A stretch of DNA of 64,000 nucleotides from Streptomyces durocortorensis (GTDB lineage: Bacteria > Actinomycetota > Actinomycetes > Streptomycetales > Streptomycetaceae), in the NCBI RefSeq assembly GCF_031760065.1, contig NZ_CP134500.1:1922001-1986000 (forward strand). Reading direction: 5' to 3'. This document shows, in pieces, positions 9,881-18,554 of this stretch; within the stretch, counting starts at the first letter, position 1; each line of letters opens with the position of its first letter. The notes beneath the pieces were generated by a model. The model worked only from the letters and a program-made list of their open reading frames with translations, did no database searches and was not told the origin of the DNA. A program made the position numbers and the translations under genes.

Positions 9881-9898
9881 TACCCTGACGTGAGGGCA
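9881..9898. promoter_or_regulatory. MerR-type operator candidate, site 1
   Basis: The sequence TACCCTGACGTGAGGGCA is a partial dyad centred on ACGT. It lies between the divergent SulP and merR genes, and 18-bp relatives occur at 10604 and 18559. On the minus strand it abuts TACGAT, a possible -10 for the SulP gene. Confidence 0.5.
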
Positions 9899-9971
9899 GA
9901 GTGCGAGTTGCGGCTTGTGAAATGCAGGTAAATACGTCTGAGGATCATGTGATTCCGGACACGTATGCTGA

Positions 9972-9997
9972 CTGCTCTTCGAACGTTCGAAGAGCAG
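9972..9997. promoter_or_regulatory. 26-bp perfect palindrome before merR
   Basis: The half CTGCTCTTCGAAC is followed directly by its exact reverse complement, so all 26 bases are self-complementary. It starts three bases after TATGCT, a possible -10 element, and ends 27 bases before the merR start. The position suits an operator at the transcription start. Confidence 0.55.
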
Positions 9998-10024
9998 CCG
10001 GTTACAGAGGAGGCAGGCGCGGAG

Positions 10025-10426
10025 ATGGCAGAGCGGCAGATGCAGATCGGCGAGGTTGCTGAGCGGACCGGCTTGTCGCTCCGCACGATCCGGCACTACG
10101 AGGAAGTCGGTCTGGTCATCCCCTCCGCCCGCAGCAAGGGAGGTTTCCGTCTGTACACCGAGACGGACATCGGCCGCCTGATGGTGATTCGCCGCATGAA
10201 GCCGCTGGACTTCTCGCTGGAGGAGATGCGGGACCTCCTGGAGATCGTCGACCGCATCGCAGCGGACGACGCGCCTACAGCCGAGGAGCGGGAACGTCTG
10301 CACGAGCGGCTGGACTCGTACCGCAAGGTGGCCGACGCACGCTGCGAGACGCTGCGCGCCCAGCTCATGGCCGCGGAGGACTTCGCCGCCACACTGCGCC
10401 GCAGGCTCGATGCCCAGAGTTCCTGA
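10025..10426 (+). CDS. MerR family transcriptional regulator
   Basis: 134 residues. The N-terminal winged helix is clear (MQIGEVAERTGLSLRTIRHY, then EEVGLV), with the second helix-turn-helix around FRLYTETDIGRLMVIRRMK and a dimer-forming coiled coil from about residue 75 to the end. No effector domain follows, so this is a short MerR like metal or stress sensors, but no Cys cluster for metal is present. The start MAERQ has GGAG close upstream. It is divergent from the SulP gene and likely controls it and itself by altering promoter spacing. The related 18-bp motifs at 10604 and 18559 suggest further targets. The signal is unknown. Confidence 0.88.
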   Translation: MAERQMQIGEVAERTGLSLRTIRHYEEVGLVIPSARSKGGFRLYTETDIGRLMVIRRMKPLDFSLEEMRDLLEIVDRIAADDAPTAEERERLHERLDSYRKVADARCETLRAQLMAAEDFAATLRRRLDAQSS

Positions 10427-10603
10427 CGGTACGGCCCTCGGGGCCGGATGCAGTTCCCCGCACTGATTCCTGCCGTTCGCCCCCTACGGGCATGTGACCG
10501 GCATCGATGACGCCGAGGGATGCCACTCACCCCACGCCCACCTCCGCCTCGAACGCAGCTCCCCTGGCGGAACCAGTCGCGTAGGCCGCCGCCGACCCCA
10601 CAG

Positions 10604-10626
10604 TACCCTCTCGTGAGAGTAGATTT
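10604..10626 (+). promoter_or_regulatory. MerR-type operator/promoter candidate, site 2
   Basis: TACCCTCTCGTGAGAGTA (10604-10621) has arms TACCCTC and GAGAGTA around TCGT. It runs into TAGATT at 10620-10625, a good -10 element. It matches the 18-bp motif at 18559 in 15 positions and the one at 9881 in 14. No recognisable gene follows for almost 490 bases. Confidence 0.45.
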
Positions 10627-10631
10627 GCGTG

Positions 10632-10789
10632 TCCGATGTGGATGGCGCGCATTGACGACAGCCGGCCGCGTAGCGATCGCCGGCGTGCGTTCGTCTCTGC
10701 TGAACAGCAGAGGCATCACCCTGGACAGCACCGTGCTCGCACACTCCCGAGCACGTATCCCCGTGGTACGAACCCAGGGGATACGTGCT
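10632..10789 (+). ncRNA. Candidate structured small RNA
   Basis: Downstream of the TAGATT element, two strong hairpins lie in a gap with no convincing gene. The first is CTCTGCTG-AA-CAGCAGAG at 10695-10712. The second is AGCACGTATCCCC paired with GGGGATACGTGCT (perfect 13 bp, 14-base loop) at 10750-10789. The start is placed seven bases after the -10 and the end at the second stem. This is an inference; a decayed gene with chance dyads is the alternative. Confidence 0.3.
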
Positions 10790-11114
10790 GTCGAGGTGGA
10801 GAAAGCCCTCCATCGGCTCAAGCCCCGCGACGGCCGCAGCCAGGCTCTGAGCGAGACGTTGCGAGGTGCTGGCGCGCGGAGCTGACAGCGGGCGTTACCG
10901 CGATCGACGTCGACCTGGCCGCACAGGGTCACGCGCCCGGGCCCGAGTGCTGAGGCCTGTCGTGATGCCTCGGCCGAGCGCGCCACCAGCGCCTCATCAC
11001 CATCGGCTTCGAAGTGGACGGTCCCGAGCCCTCGTCCCCTCGCGTGGGTCGTCAGGAGGCCGGAGTCCCGCACTGCAATGGATCATCCCCGTAACTCTCC
11101 GGTAGCGTCAGCGT

Positions 11115-12800
11115 ATGAGCCATCCACATCCTGATCTGAAACCCGCCCCTCCTCTCGTCTCAGGAGGGCTGAGGGTCGTCGCCCTGGGCGGTCTGGGAGA
11201 GATCGGCCGCAACATGACCGTCTTCGAGTACGCCGGCAAGCTGCTGATCGTCGACTGCGGTGTGCTGTTCCCCGAGGAGACCCAGCCCGGCGTCGACGTG
11301 ATCCTGCCCGACTTCACGTCGATCCGGGACCGTCTGGACGACGTCGTCGGCGTGGTCCTCACCCATGGACACGAGGACCACATCGGTGGCGTGCCCTACC
11401 TGCTGCGAGAACGCCGGGACATCCCCGTCATCGGCTCGAAGCTGACGCTCGCCTTCCTTGAGGCCAAGCTCAAGGAGCACCACATCAAGCCCACGACGGT
11501 GCGGGTGAAGGAAGGGGAGCGGCGCGACTTCGGGCCTTTCGGCTGTGAGTTCGTGGCGGTCAACCACTCCATCCCCGACGGTCTCGCGGTCGCCATCCGC
11601 ACCGGTGCCGGGATGGTCCTGCACACCGGTGACTTCAAGATGGACCAGTTCCCGCTGGACGACCGCATCACCGACCTGCGCGCGTTCGCCCGGCTCGGTG
11701 AGGAGGGTGTCGACCTGTTCCTGACCGACTCCACCAATGCCGAGGTGCCCGGTTTCACCACGTCCGAGCGCGAGCTGAACCCCGCGATCGAACACGTGAT
11801 GCGGACCGCCCCGCGCCGGGTCATCGTCTCCAGCTTCGCCAGCCACGTCCACCGTATCCAGCAGGTCCTCGACGCCGCGCATCAGCACGGGCGGAAGGTC
11901 GCCTTCGTGGGCCGGTCCATGGTCCGCAACATGGGCATCGCCCGCGAGCTGGGCTATCTGAGGACGCCGCCGGGCCTCGTGGTCGAGGCAAGGGAGCTGG
12001 AGAAGCTGCCCGACCACAAGATCACCCTGGTCTGCACGGGCTCGCAGGGCGAGCCGATGGCCGCCCTCTCCCGCATGGCCAACCGTGATCACTCGATCCG
12101 CATCGGGCAGGGCGACACCGTCCTGCTCGCCAGCTCCCTCATCCCGGGCAACGAGAACGCCATCTACCGGGTGATCAACGGGCTGACCCGCTGGGGCGCC
12201 AACGTCGTCCACAAGGGCAATGCCAAGGTCCACGTCTCCGGCCACGCCAGCGCGGGGGAACTGGTCTACTGCTACAACATCGTCAAGCCCCGCCATGTCA
12301 TGCCCGTCCACGGCGAGTGGAAGCACATGCGGGCCAACGCCGACCTCGCCATCCGCACCGGCGTCGCACCGGACCGCGTGATCATCGCCGAGGACGGTGT
12401 CGTCGTCGACCTCGTCGACGGGCGCGCCTCGATCACCGGAAAGGTCCCGGCCGGCTATGTGTACGTCGACGGGATGACCGTCGGAGGCGCGACCGAGGCG
12501 TCCCTGAAGGACCGCCGCGTCCTGGCGGAGGAGGGCGTGGTCACCATCGTGGCGATCGTCGACGCCGACACCGGGCGGCTCGCCGAGGCGCCCGACTTCC
12601 TCGCCCGCGGATTCGAGCACGACGACACCACCTTCGAGCCCGTGATCCCGCTCATCGAGAAGACCCTGGCCGCGGCGGCCGAAGAGGGCATCGGCGACCA
12701 CCACCAGCTCGAACAGCGCATCGCTCGCGCCGTCGCCTCCTGGGCCTTCCGCAGCCACCGCCGCAAGCCCCTGATCATCCCCGTCGTCATCGACGCCTGA
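11115..12800 (+). CDS. rnj: Ribonuclease J (metallo-beta-lactamase/beta-CASP RNase)
   Basis: 561 residues, the usual length. The zinc-binding motif THGHEDHIGG is at residues 83-92, further ligands appear in VNHSIPDG and LHTGDFKMD, the beta-CASP part includes CTGSQGEPMAALSRMA and HVSGHAS, and a C-terminal dimerisation domain follows. RNase J degrades and matures RNA by 5'-3' exonuclease and endonuclease cuts. Many streptomycetes carry one copy beside dapA; dapA is absent here, so this may be that organism's only copy in a different place or a second copy. The following methyltransferase-like gene starts 32 bases later with GGAGGAG, so the two probably form an operon. Confidence 0.93.
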   Translation: MSHPHPDLKPAPPLVSGGLRVVALGGLGEIGRNMTVFEYAGKLLIVDCGVLFPEETQPGVDVILPDFTSIRDRLDDVVGVVLTHGHEDHIGGVPYLLRERRDIPVIGSKLTLAFLEAKLKEHHIKPTTVRVKEGERRDFGPFGCEFVAVNHSIPDGLAVAIRTGAGMVLHTGDFKMDQFPLDDRITDLRAFARLGEEGVDLFLTDSTNAEVPGFTTSERELNPAIEHVMRTAPRRVIVSSFASHVHRIQQVLDAAHQHGRKVAFVGRSMVRNMGIARELGYLRTPPGLVVEARELEKLPDHKITLVCTGSQGEPMAALSRMANRDHSIRIGQGDTVLLASSLIPGNENAIYRVINGLTRWGANVVHKGNAKVHVSGHASAGELVYCYNIVKPRHVMPVHGEWKHMRANADLAIRTGVAPDRVIIAEDGVVVDLVDGRASITGKVPAGYVYVDGMTVGGATEASLKDRRVLAEEGVVTIVAIVDADTGRLAEAPDFLARGFEHDDTTFEPVIPLIEKTLAAAAEEGIGDHHQLEQRIARAVASWAFRSHRRKPLIIPVVIDA

Positions 12801-12832
12801 CACCGCGTCGCCGACCGGAGGAGACCCCCACC

Positions 12833-13564
12833 ATGACCACCCGCTTCGAGGAACTCGACTGGAAGCCGACACCGATCGGCGACATCAGCCTGCGGCGCCG
12901 ACGCGACCCCTCGTCGGGAGACGACGTGTACGAGGTGAAGCTCGGGGACGAGTTCCTGATGTCCAGCCTCTTCACCGAGGGCGAGATCGCCCTCGCCCGA
13001 CTGGGCCTCGCCCCGCTCGCGCACCACCCCGGCCTCGATGTCGCCGTCGGCGGCCTCGGCCTCGGGTACACCGCACACGCCGCGCTACAGGAGCCGGGCG
13101 TCCGCTCGCTGATCGTCGTCGACACCCTCGGCGAGGTCATCGACTGGCACCGACGCGGTCTGGTACCGCTCGGCACGGCGCTCGGCTCGGACGACCGCTG
13201 CCGACTGGTGCGGGGCGACTTCTTCGCCATGGTGCGTGAGGGCCGTGGGCTGGACCCGCAAGCGGAGGGACGCCTCTTCCACGCCATCCTGCTGGACGTC
13301 GACCACTCCCCCCGCCATGTGCTGCACCCGAGCCATGCCGCTCTCTACCGGCCGGAGGGCCTGAGCGCCCTCTCCCGCCTCCTCCACCCCGGAGGCGTCT
13401 TCGCCCTGTGGTCCAACGACCCGCCCGACGACGACTTCGTCTCCCTCCTCGCCAACGCCTTCCAGAACACCGCCGCCCACGTGGTGGAGTTCCCCAACCC
13501 GCTGCGAGGCGGCACCTCGACCAACACCGTCTACGTGGCCGTCAAGGGCAGCGCCGGTCGATGA
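12833..13564 (+). CDS. Spermidine-synthase-like methyltransferase-fold protein
   Basis: 243 residues. A Rossmann fold is suggested by VAVGGLGLGYTAHAAL (motif I), the acidic end of strand 2 in VVDTLGEVIDWH, VRGDFFAMV, and LLDVDHSPRHVLHP as motif IV. The order matches spermidine synthase-like proteins that lack the full polyamine site. Substrate and reaction are not clear. GGAGGAG lies ten bases before ATG and the gene follows RNase J closely, so expression is likely joint, but a shared function in RNA or ribosome modification is only a guess. Confidence 0.75.
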   Translation: MTTRFEELDWKPTPIGDISLRRRRDPSSGDDVYEVKLGDEFLMSSLFTEGEIALARLGLAPLAHHPGLDVAVGGLGLGYTAHAALQEPGVRSLIVVDTLGEVIDWHRRGLVPLGTALGSDDRCRLVRGDFFAMVREGRGLDPQAEGRLFHAILLDVDHSPRHVLHPSHAALYRPEGLSALSRLLHPGGVFALWSNDPPDDDFVSLLANAFQNTAAHVVEFPNPLRGGTSTNTVYVAVKGSAGR

Positions 13565-13850
13565 GGGCGCTCACTGCTCGGCCTCCTGGTCGCAGGTGGG
13601 GTCACCGGTATGTCCGGCCTTCCGAACGGCCGGTCCGGGAACTCCGACGTCGTCCATAGCCTCTCGCGCCCTGTCACTGCGCCGGGTATCCCCTGTGCGC
13701 TTCCGCGCCCACTCGGTCGAGCTGCCCTTCATCCGCCCGTCCGCGCTACTGGGGGCTTTCGACGAGTCCTCACGGTTGAATCGGATGCAGGGGCAGGAGG
13801 GGCGGTCAGAGGCTGTGATGAACTCCTTCACGATGCGTCCCGTCGCATGC
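13565..13850. other. Intergenic, nothing recognised
   Basis: About 290 bases between convergent genes. Short open frames have no recognisable content. Confidence 0.4.
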
Positions 13851-13878
13851 GCCGCCCCGCTGCGCGCGGCGGGGCGGC
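13851..13878 (-). terminator. Hairpin terminator after DUF3592 gene
   Basis: GCCGCCCCGC pairs perfectly with GCGGGGCGGC around an 8-base loop, 15 bases past the stop of the minus-strand gene. Confidence 0.6.
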
Positions 13879-13893
13879 CCCTGCCCCGGTCGG

Positions 13894-14364
13894 TCAGAGG
13901 CCTCCTCCGGTCAAGAGGAGGAGAGCCCCTCCGCCGAGCATGGCGAGGGCGAAGAGGGAGCAGAGGACGACACCCGTGATGCGTGATGCGTTGCTCGGCG
14001 GTTCGGACTCGGCGTAGGCGACGGTGTACGGGCGATCGGGCCGTTCGGAGTCGTAGGCCACCTCCACGGTGTCCCCGACCTCGCCGCCCGAACTGCCGCG
14101 TCTGAGCGTGGAGGTGTAGCGCTTGTCTCCGAGCTCGTACCTGACCAGGGTGTCCGTCCGGGTGCCGCCGTTCGGTCCGCCGCCCTCGTTCACCACGCGT
14201 TTGTCGAAGACCACCGCGGTGACCCGGCGGTCCAGGGTCGCGCGGTGGTCCTCACCGATCTTTCCGGCGAGGACGTAGGCCACCAGGGCGAGAGACGCGC
14301 CGACGAACAGGGAGACGAGACCCATCAGCGCCGTCAGCACACGATCGGCGGACGGTTTGCGCAT
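13894..14364 (-). CDS. DUF3592-like two-helix membrane protein
   Basis: 156 residues. A membrane helix near residues 10-32 (VLTALMGLVSLFVGASLALVA) is followed by an extracytoplasmic beta-rich part with GDTVEVAYDSERPDRPYTV, the DUF3592 pattern, and a second helix near the C terminus (GVVLCSLFALAMLGGGALLLL). The function of the family is unknown. The ATG at 14364 has a strong GGAGGAG site seven bases upstream; longer in-frame translation is unlike protein. The gene stands alone. Confidence 0.7.
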   Translation of the reverse strand: MRKPSADRVLTALMGLVSLFVGASLALVAYVLAGKIGEDHRATLDRRVTAVVFDKRVVNEGGGPNGGTRTDTLVRYELGDKRYTSTLRRGSSGGEVGDTVEVAYDSERPDRPYTVAYAESEPPSNASRITGVVLCSLFALAMLGGGALLLLTGGGL

Positions 14365-15129
14365 GCTGCTCCTCCAGGGCTTGTCCGGCTTGCGCACGAT
14401 CTGCTCGCTGTTCGGCGTCGCGCCTCTGGGTCCCAAGGACCCGCTCCGGGGACCTGGTCGCCGTGTCCGAGCGGCGCCTGGGCTACTCCACACCGTGGTG
14501 GCCACCGAGAACGACACCGTCATGAACGGGGTGCCGGAGGGCCGGCCCGGCGGCGGCACGGCGATCGTCGTCCCGGCCGTAGCCAGAACGCAGGACCGTC
14601 GTCGTCATCTCATCTGCCGGGCTCGGCCCGCTGCCTGTACCGGGGGCCCGCCACCGCACCGGCCGCACCACGGAGCGGGAGATCGCCCCTTCTCGGACGC
14701 CACGTCGAAGACGCCCAGCAGGGCCGGTCCCGGAGCGCCGCGCCCCGGCACCTCCGGCGCACGTCCGGCGTGGCCGCAAGAGCGCTGCGGCGGAGCCCGC
14801 CCTGCACACCGATGTCGTCAGCCCGCCGCCACACCCCATCCGGGGTCTCCTCGTCGGCCGTGCGGGGGCCGGCACGTACGGTGATATCGCCCAGAGGTTG
14901 CTGTCATGCCTCGCAGCGTACGGTCGGCCCTTCTGCGAGAACACCCCTCCGAGTTCGTTCTCACGAAGCGCAATCCACCACGCCTGCCATGACCTAAGCG
15001 GTCGGTTCGTCAGTTGATGCCCGTTTCTGGCGGCTAGTCCATCAGGGGTCGGTGGCGGCCGATTTCTCTGCGCGCGGTGGAGTCGGCAGACTCGGGAACT
15101 GCGAGACGGGCTGTGGCGTCCGACCTGTC
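14365..15129. other. Gene-poor stretch, no supported gene
   Basis: Nearly 770 bases. Frames on both strands are Arg/Pro/Gly-rich with no recognisable domain and no good ribosome sites. It probably holds the promoter of the DUF3592 gene at its left end and otherwise decayed DNA. Confidence 0.4.
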
Positions 15130-15456
15130 GTGAAGGAAGAAATCAAGGGTCTTGCTGGTTTCCTTGTCGCCGGTCTGGGTTCCTCAGTGGCGCTGCTGGC
15201 CTGGGCACCGCTGGCGAGGGTCAGTGTGGAGGGCGGATTCGATGGGCGTCATCAGGACCTCAGCGTGCTCTACGTGGACCTACCGCTCGTCGCCGCGGGG
15301 GGCGCCCTGGTGGCGCTCGCCTTCTGGTCGCTCGCCTTGCGCCGGTTCCATCGCCCGTGGCTCGCCGCCCTGGTCTCGGTCACCGCGATCGCCCTGGGGA
15401 TCTGGGGTCTGACGAGCTGGTGGGCTCCCTATCAGGCACCCGAGTTCGCCTACTGA
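15130..15456 (+). CDS. Small membrane protein, unrecognised
   Basis: About 108 residues if started at GTG 15130; an in-frame GTG at 15052 would add 26. Three hydrophobic segments are visible: GFLVAGLGSSVALLAWAPLA, LPLVAAGGALVALAFWSLAL and WLAALVSVTAIALGIWGL. I recognise no family. The regular helix pattern and third-position GC bias suggest it is coding, but the start has no clear ribosome site. It is followed by transposase remnants. Confidence 0.5.
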   Translation: MKEEIKGLAGFLVAGLGSSVALLAWAPLARVSVEGGFDGRHQDLSVLYVDLPLVAAGGALVALAFWSLALRRFHRPWLAALVSVTAIALGIWGLTSWWAPYQAPEFAY

Positions 15457-15562
15457 GGCCGTGATTCATGTTCCTTTGTGCCTATTTTGACCTCGCCTGA
15501 CTGTGTGGGTTCGGGCGGACTCTGCCGGTCCGCAGCCGAAGCCGTGAAGGGACGAGCAGGCC

Positions 15563-15715
15563 TACGGGATCCTGATACTGCACCGGCGCCTGGTCCACGA
15601 CTACGAGCACCGCCCGGCCTCCTCCACCTCCCACGCCTACTGGGCGATGACCCACGTCACGGCCCGCCGTCTCACCGGCGCGAACACCCCACCTGGCGCG
15701 ACGCGCGCAGACGGT
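15563..15715 (+). pseudogene. IS5-type transposase C-terminal remnant
   Basis: The translation YGILILHRRLVHDYEHRP, then HAYWAMTHVTARRLTG, matches the end of IS5-family (IS427-like) DDE transposases common in Streptomyces, whose last residues read ARRLTGxxTPTWRD. Here the frame slips after ANTP so that TWRDA lies in another frame. The N-terminal and catalytic parts are missing. It cannot encode an active enzyme. Confidence 0.7.
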
Positions 15716-15718
15716 GAC

Positions 15719-16113
15719 CGTGAACATCCAGCCCCTGCTCGACGCGTCGGCATCCAGGAAGACGCCGCCCGGGCCATGGCCGACGACCTCCACCCCCGGA
15801 TCGGCGAGCTTCAGGCCCGGCTGCGGAAGGCCGAGATCCACCTCGAACACCTCGCGATCACACGGAAGACCGTCACCGCACTCCCGGACCGGCTCCCGGT
15901 CGCCCCGCCGGACCTGCCGAGCACCCGGACTACCCCCGCATCCTCGCCGTCTTCGATGAGGCCGGACCACTACGGGCCCGCGACGTCTGCGAGGCCCTCG
16001 ACCACGAACTACTGCCGAAGAACATCGAAGGCACCCGCGCCGAACTGAAACGCCTGCTCAACCTCGACATCCTCACCGAGGCCGACACCGACAGCTTCAC
16101 CAGGAAGCAGTAG
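15719..16113 (+). pseudogene. Frameshifted IS-associated helical protein
   Basis: The first part, about AARAMADDLHPRIGELQARL and LAITRKTVTALPDRLP, is in one frame. The second, ILAVFDEAGPLRARDVCEAL to LNLDILTEADTDSFTRKQ and TAG, is in another, with the switch near 15915. Together they look like a coiled coil plus winged helix protein often found beside Streptomyces insertion sequences. The shift makes a whole product unlikely. The family link comes from memory of similar proteins rather than a search. Confidence 0.6.
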
Positions 16114-16146
16114 CCGGCCGAATTTCGCGACGAGCGGCACTCCCGT

Positions 16147-16728
16147 TCAGATATCCCAGGGGAGGCCTGTAGAGGGGTCGAGGCCCTGGTCCAAGAGGTG
16201 GTCGTATTCGCGCCAATGCATGAACTGCATCGCTTCCTCGGTGAGGCCGGAGGCAGGGGTGCACCAACGTCGCACGTAGGCGGCGAACCCGTCTTCGTGG
16301 ACAGTGAGGGGGCCGCCGTCCTCGTCGAGGTCGGCGATGGGCCAGGCGTCACTGTCGTTGCCTGTCATCAGCCAGAACAGGTGGGTGCCGTCCTCTATGA
16401 AACCCCACCGAAGCAGCATGTCGGCGCCTACTTCGGCGGGCAGCCAACGGGAGTAGAACTCGGGGGCCTGTTCCCAGAAGAGTTCGGCCATGGCGACCAC
16501 ACTGTCGCCTCCGGCTGCGCGGTACGGCGGGGGTATCCACAGCGAGTCTCCGCCGATCCCGCCAGCCCCGTAGGTCTCTATGAAGGCGATGTAGTCCGAG
16601 GGCAGCCGTATCCTGAGCCGCCGTTCAGCTTCTGCTACTCCGGCCACATCATGGGGGGCTCCTTCGCTGCTTTGTCTGCACGGCGTGAGCAGGCCTGACA
16701 GCGCGCGTACGCCGGGATGGCTGGACAC
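16147..16728 (-). CDS. SMI1/KNR4 (SUKH) family protein
   Basis: 193 residues from GTG 16728, chosen because GGAGG lies four bases upstream; a GTG at 16791 is also in frame. The segment VAEAERRLRIRLPSDYIAFI with ETYGAGGIGG is the standard SUKH N-terminal motif, and conserved aromatics such as WGFIEDGTHLFWL follow. SUKH proteins are often immunity proteins for secreted toxins, but many serve in other roles. No toxin is next to it; the neighbours are transposon remnants and prfC. It may be an orphan immunity gene left in an accessory region. Confidence 0.8.
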   Translation of the reverse strand: MSSHPGVRALSGLLTPCRQSSEGAPHDVAGVAEAERRLRIRLPSDYIAFIETYGAGGIGGDSLWIPPPYRAAGGDSVVAMAELFWEQAPEFYSRWLPAEVGADMLLRWGFIEDGTHLFWLMTGNDSDAWPIADLDEDGGPLTVHEDGFAAYVRRWCTPASGLTEEAMQFMHWREYDHLLDQGLDPSTGLPWDI

Positions 16729-16870
16729 TGAACCTCCGGTCGTTTGGTGTGCTGACCAGCCTACGAACCCTCTCCAAGGGCTGTTTCCCACGGAGTGCGC
16801 AGGCCATGTCGGGTTCGGTCACCGCATGCAGCCGCAGATCGTCCCCGCCCTGCGGCATCCGGAGGGGGTG

Positions 16871-18472
16871 TTACTCGTGGGCGGCCAGGAGGGTTTCCAG
16901 GCTGGCGTCGGGGAACTGCCGCTGGAAGGAGTTCGCCTGCCAGCGGTCGGGGAACAGCGCGAGCTGTGCCTTGTCGCGGATCCTGGTCAGCGCCTCCCCC
17001 TTGACGAGCTGGGAGCGGTTGAGGGTGTCCGCTCCGGCCGCGTCGGTGGCCCGCGCCAGGTGGTAGGGCAGCACTTCCAGGCGTACGGGTGCGGAGAACT
17101 CCCCCGCCATCCGGGCGGAGACGACGTCGAACTGCATCGGCCCCACCGCCGCCAGGACCGGGGCCTGGTCGCCGCGTGCGTCGCTGACGAGGACCTGCAC
17201 GACGCCTTCCTCGTCGAGCTGGGCGATGCCACGGCGGAACTGCTTGGAGCGGCTGATGTCGACCGGTCGTGCGACCGCGAAGTGTTCGGGGGCGAAGGTC
17301 GGCATGGGCGGGAACAAGGCCGGCGGACCGTCGTAGAGGGTGTCCCCGACGCGCAGGGCCGCGGCGTTGACCAGTCCGACGACGTCGCCCGGGTAGGCGG
17401 TGTCGACCATGGAGCGGTCCTGGCCGAAGACGCTGTGGGCGTACTTGGTCGCGAACGGCTTCCCGGACGAAGCGCGGGTGACGGTCGCGCCTCTCTCGAA
17501 GACGCCCGAACACACGCGCAGGAAGGCGATCCGGTCCCGGTGGGCCGGGTCCATGTTCGCCTGCACCTTGAACACCAGCCCGGAGAACGGGGCGTCGACG
17601 GACCTGCTGCCACCGCCTTCGAGTTCTCGCGCCCCCGGTGGCGGGGCGAGGTCGACGATGGCGTCCAGGAGGAGCCGTACGCCGATGTTGGAGACCGCGG
17701 CGCCGAAGAACACCGGTGTGGAGCCGCCCGCCAGGAACGAGGCCCGGTCGAACTGGGCGCCGTCCGCCTCCAGCAACTGGAGCTCCTCCACGGCCTGTTC
17801 CCAGTCGGCACCCTCCTCGAACGCCGCCCGCTCGGCGGGAACCACCTCTTCGGAGGCTTCGTGCGCGCCGCCGGGGGTGCGGGTGTAACGCAGCATCCGC
17901 TCCGGCTCGCGTACGTCGACCAGACCGCGCAGGTAGCCTGCCGTGCCGACCGGCCAGTTCACCGGGGTGGGCCTGAGCCGGAACTCGCGCTCGATCTCGT
18001 CCAGCAGCTCAAGGGCCTCACGGCCGGGCCGGTCCCACTTGTTGATGAACGTGATCACGGGGATGCCGCGGTGGCGGCAGACGTCGAAGAGCTTGCGGGT
18101 CTGCTCCTCCAGGCCCTTGGCCGCGTCGATCAGCATGACCGCGCAGTCCACGGCCGCCAGCACCCGGTAGGTGTCCTCGGAGAAGTCCGCGTGCCCCGGA
18201 GTATCCAGCAGGTTCAGCACGCGGTCCCGATAGGCGAACTGCAGAACGGCGGAGGTCACGGAGATACCGCGGGTCTTCTCCATCTCCATCCAGTCCGACG
18301 CCACACCGCGCCGCCCGGACTTGCCGTGCACCGCCCCCGCCGACGTGATCGCGTGGGCGTGCAGCGCCAGCGCCTCGGTCAACGTCGACTTGCCCGCGTC
18401 CGGGTGACTGATCACCGCGAACGTACGCCGCCTGGCCGCCTCACCGGCGGCCCACTCACTCGTGGCGTTCAC
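16871..18472 (-). CDS. prfC: Peptide chain release factor 3
   Basis: 533 residues, close to E. coli RF3 (529). The GTPase domain has SHPDAGKSTLTE (P-loop), the RF3-specific SDWMEMEKTRGISVTSAV (switch region), DTPGHADFSEDTYR (G3) and NKWD (G4). RF3 recycles RF1/RF2 after termination and differs from the similar ribosome-protection proteins by that SDWMEMEK block. GTG 18472 is preferred: GGAGGT lies six bases before it. In-frame ATGs at 18493 and 18553 are weaker. It sits among degraded mobile genes, and an 18-bp MerR-like motif lies about 90 bases upstream. Confidence 0.93.
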   Translation of the reverse strand: MNATSEWAAGEAARRRTFAVISHPDAGKSTLTEALALHAHAITSAGAVHGKSGRRGVASDWMEMEKTRGISVTSAVLQFAYRDRVLNLLDTPGHADFSEDTYRVLAAVDCAVMLIDAAKGLEEQTRKLFDVCRHRGIPVITFINKWDRPGREALELLDEIEREFRLRPTPVNWPVGTAGYLRGLVDVREPERMLRYTRTPGGAHEASEEVVPAERAAFEEGADWEQAVEELQLLEADGAQFDRASFLAGGSTPVFFGAAVSNIGVRLLLDAIVDLAPPPGARELEGGGSRSVDAPFSGLVFKVQANMDPAHRDRIAFLRVCSGVFERGATVTRASSGKPFATKYAHSVFGQDRSMVDTAYPGDVVGLVNAAALRVGDTLYDGPPALFPPMPTFAPEHFAVARPVDISRSKQFRRGIAQLDEEGVVQVLVSDARGDQAPVLAAVGPMQFDVVSARMAGEFSAPVRLEVLPYHLARATDAAGADTLNRSQLVKGEALTRIRDKAQLALFPDRWQANSFQRQFPDASLETLLAAHE

Positions 18473-18554
18473 CGCGCCACCTCCGATCCTCATCAGCCGT
18501 TCGCCCACGGCTACGCCGCCTCGCGTCGCCCGTCCGGCATCTTCACCGTCCATA

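Noticed and set aside
10520..10885. 121-residue plus-strand frame before RNase J
   Set aside because: It contains both strong hairpins and no recognisable motif; a structured RNA explains the dyads better.
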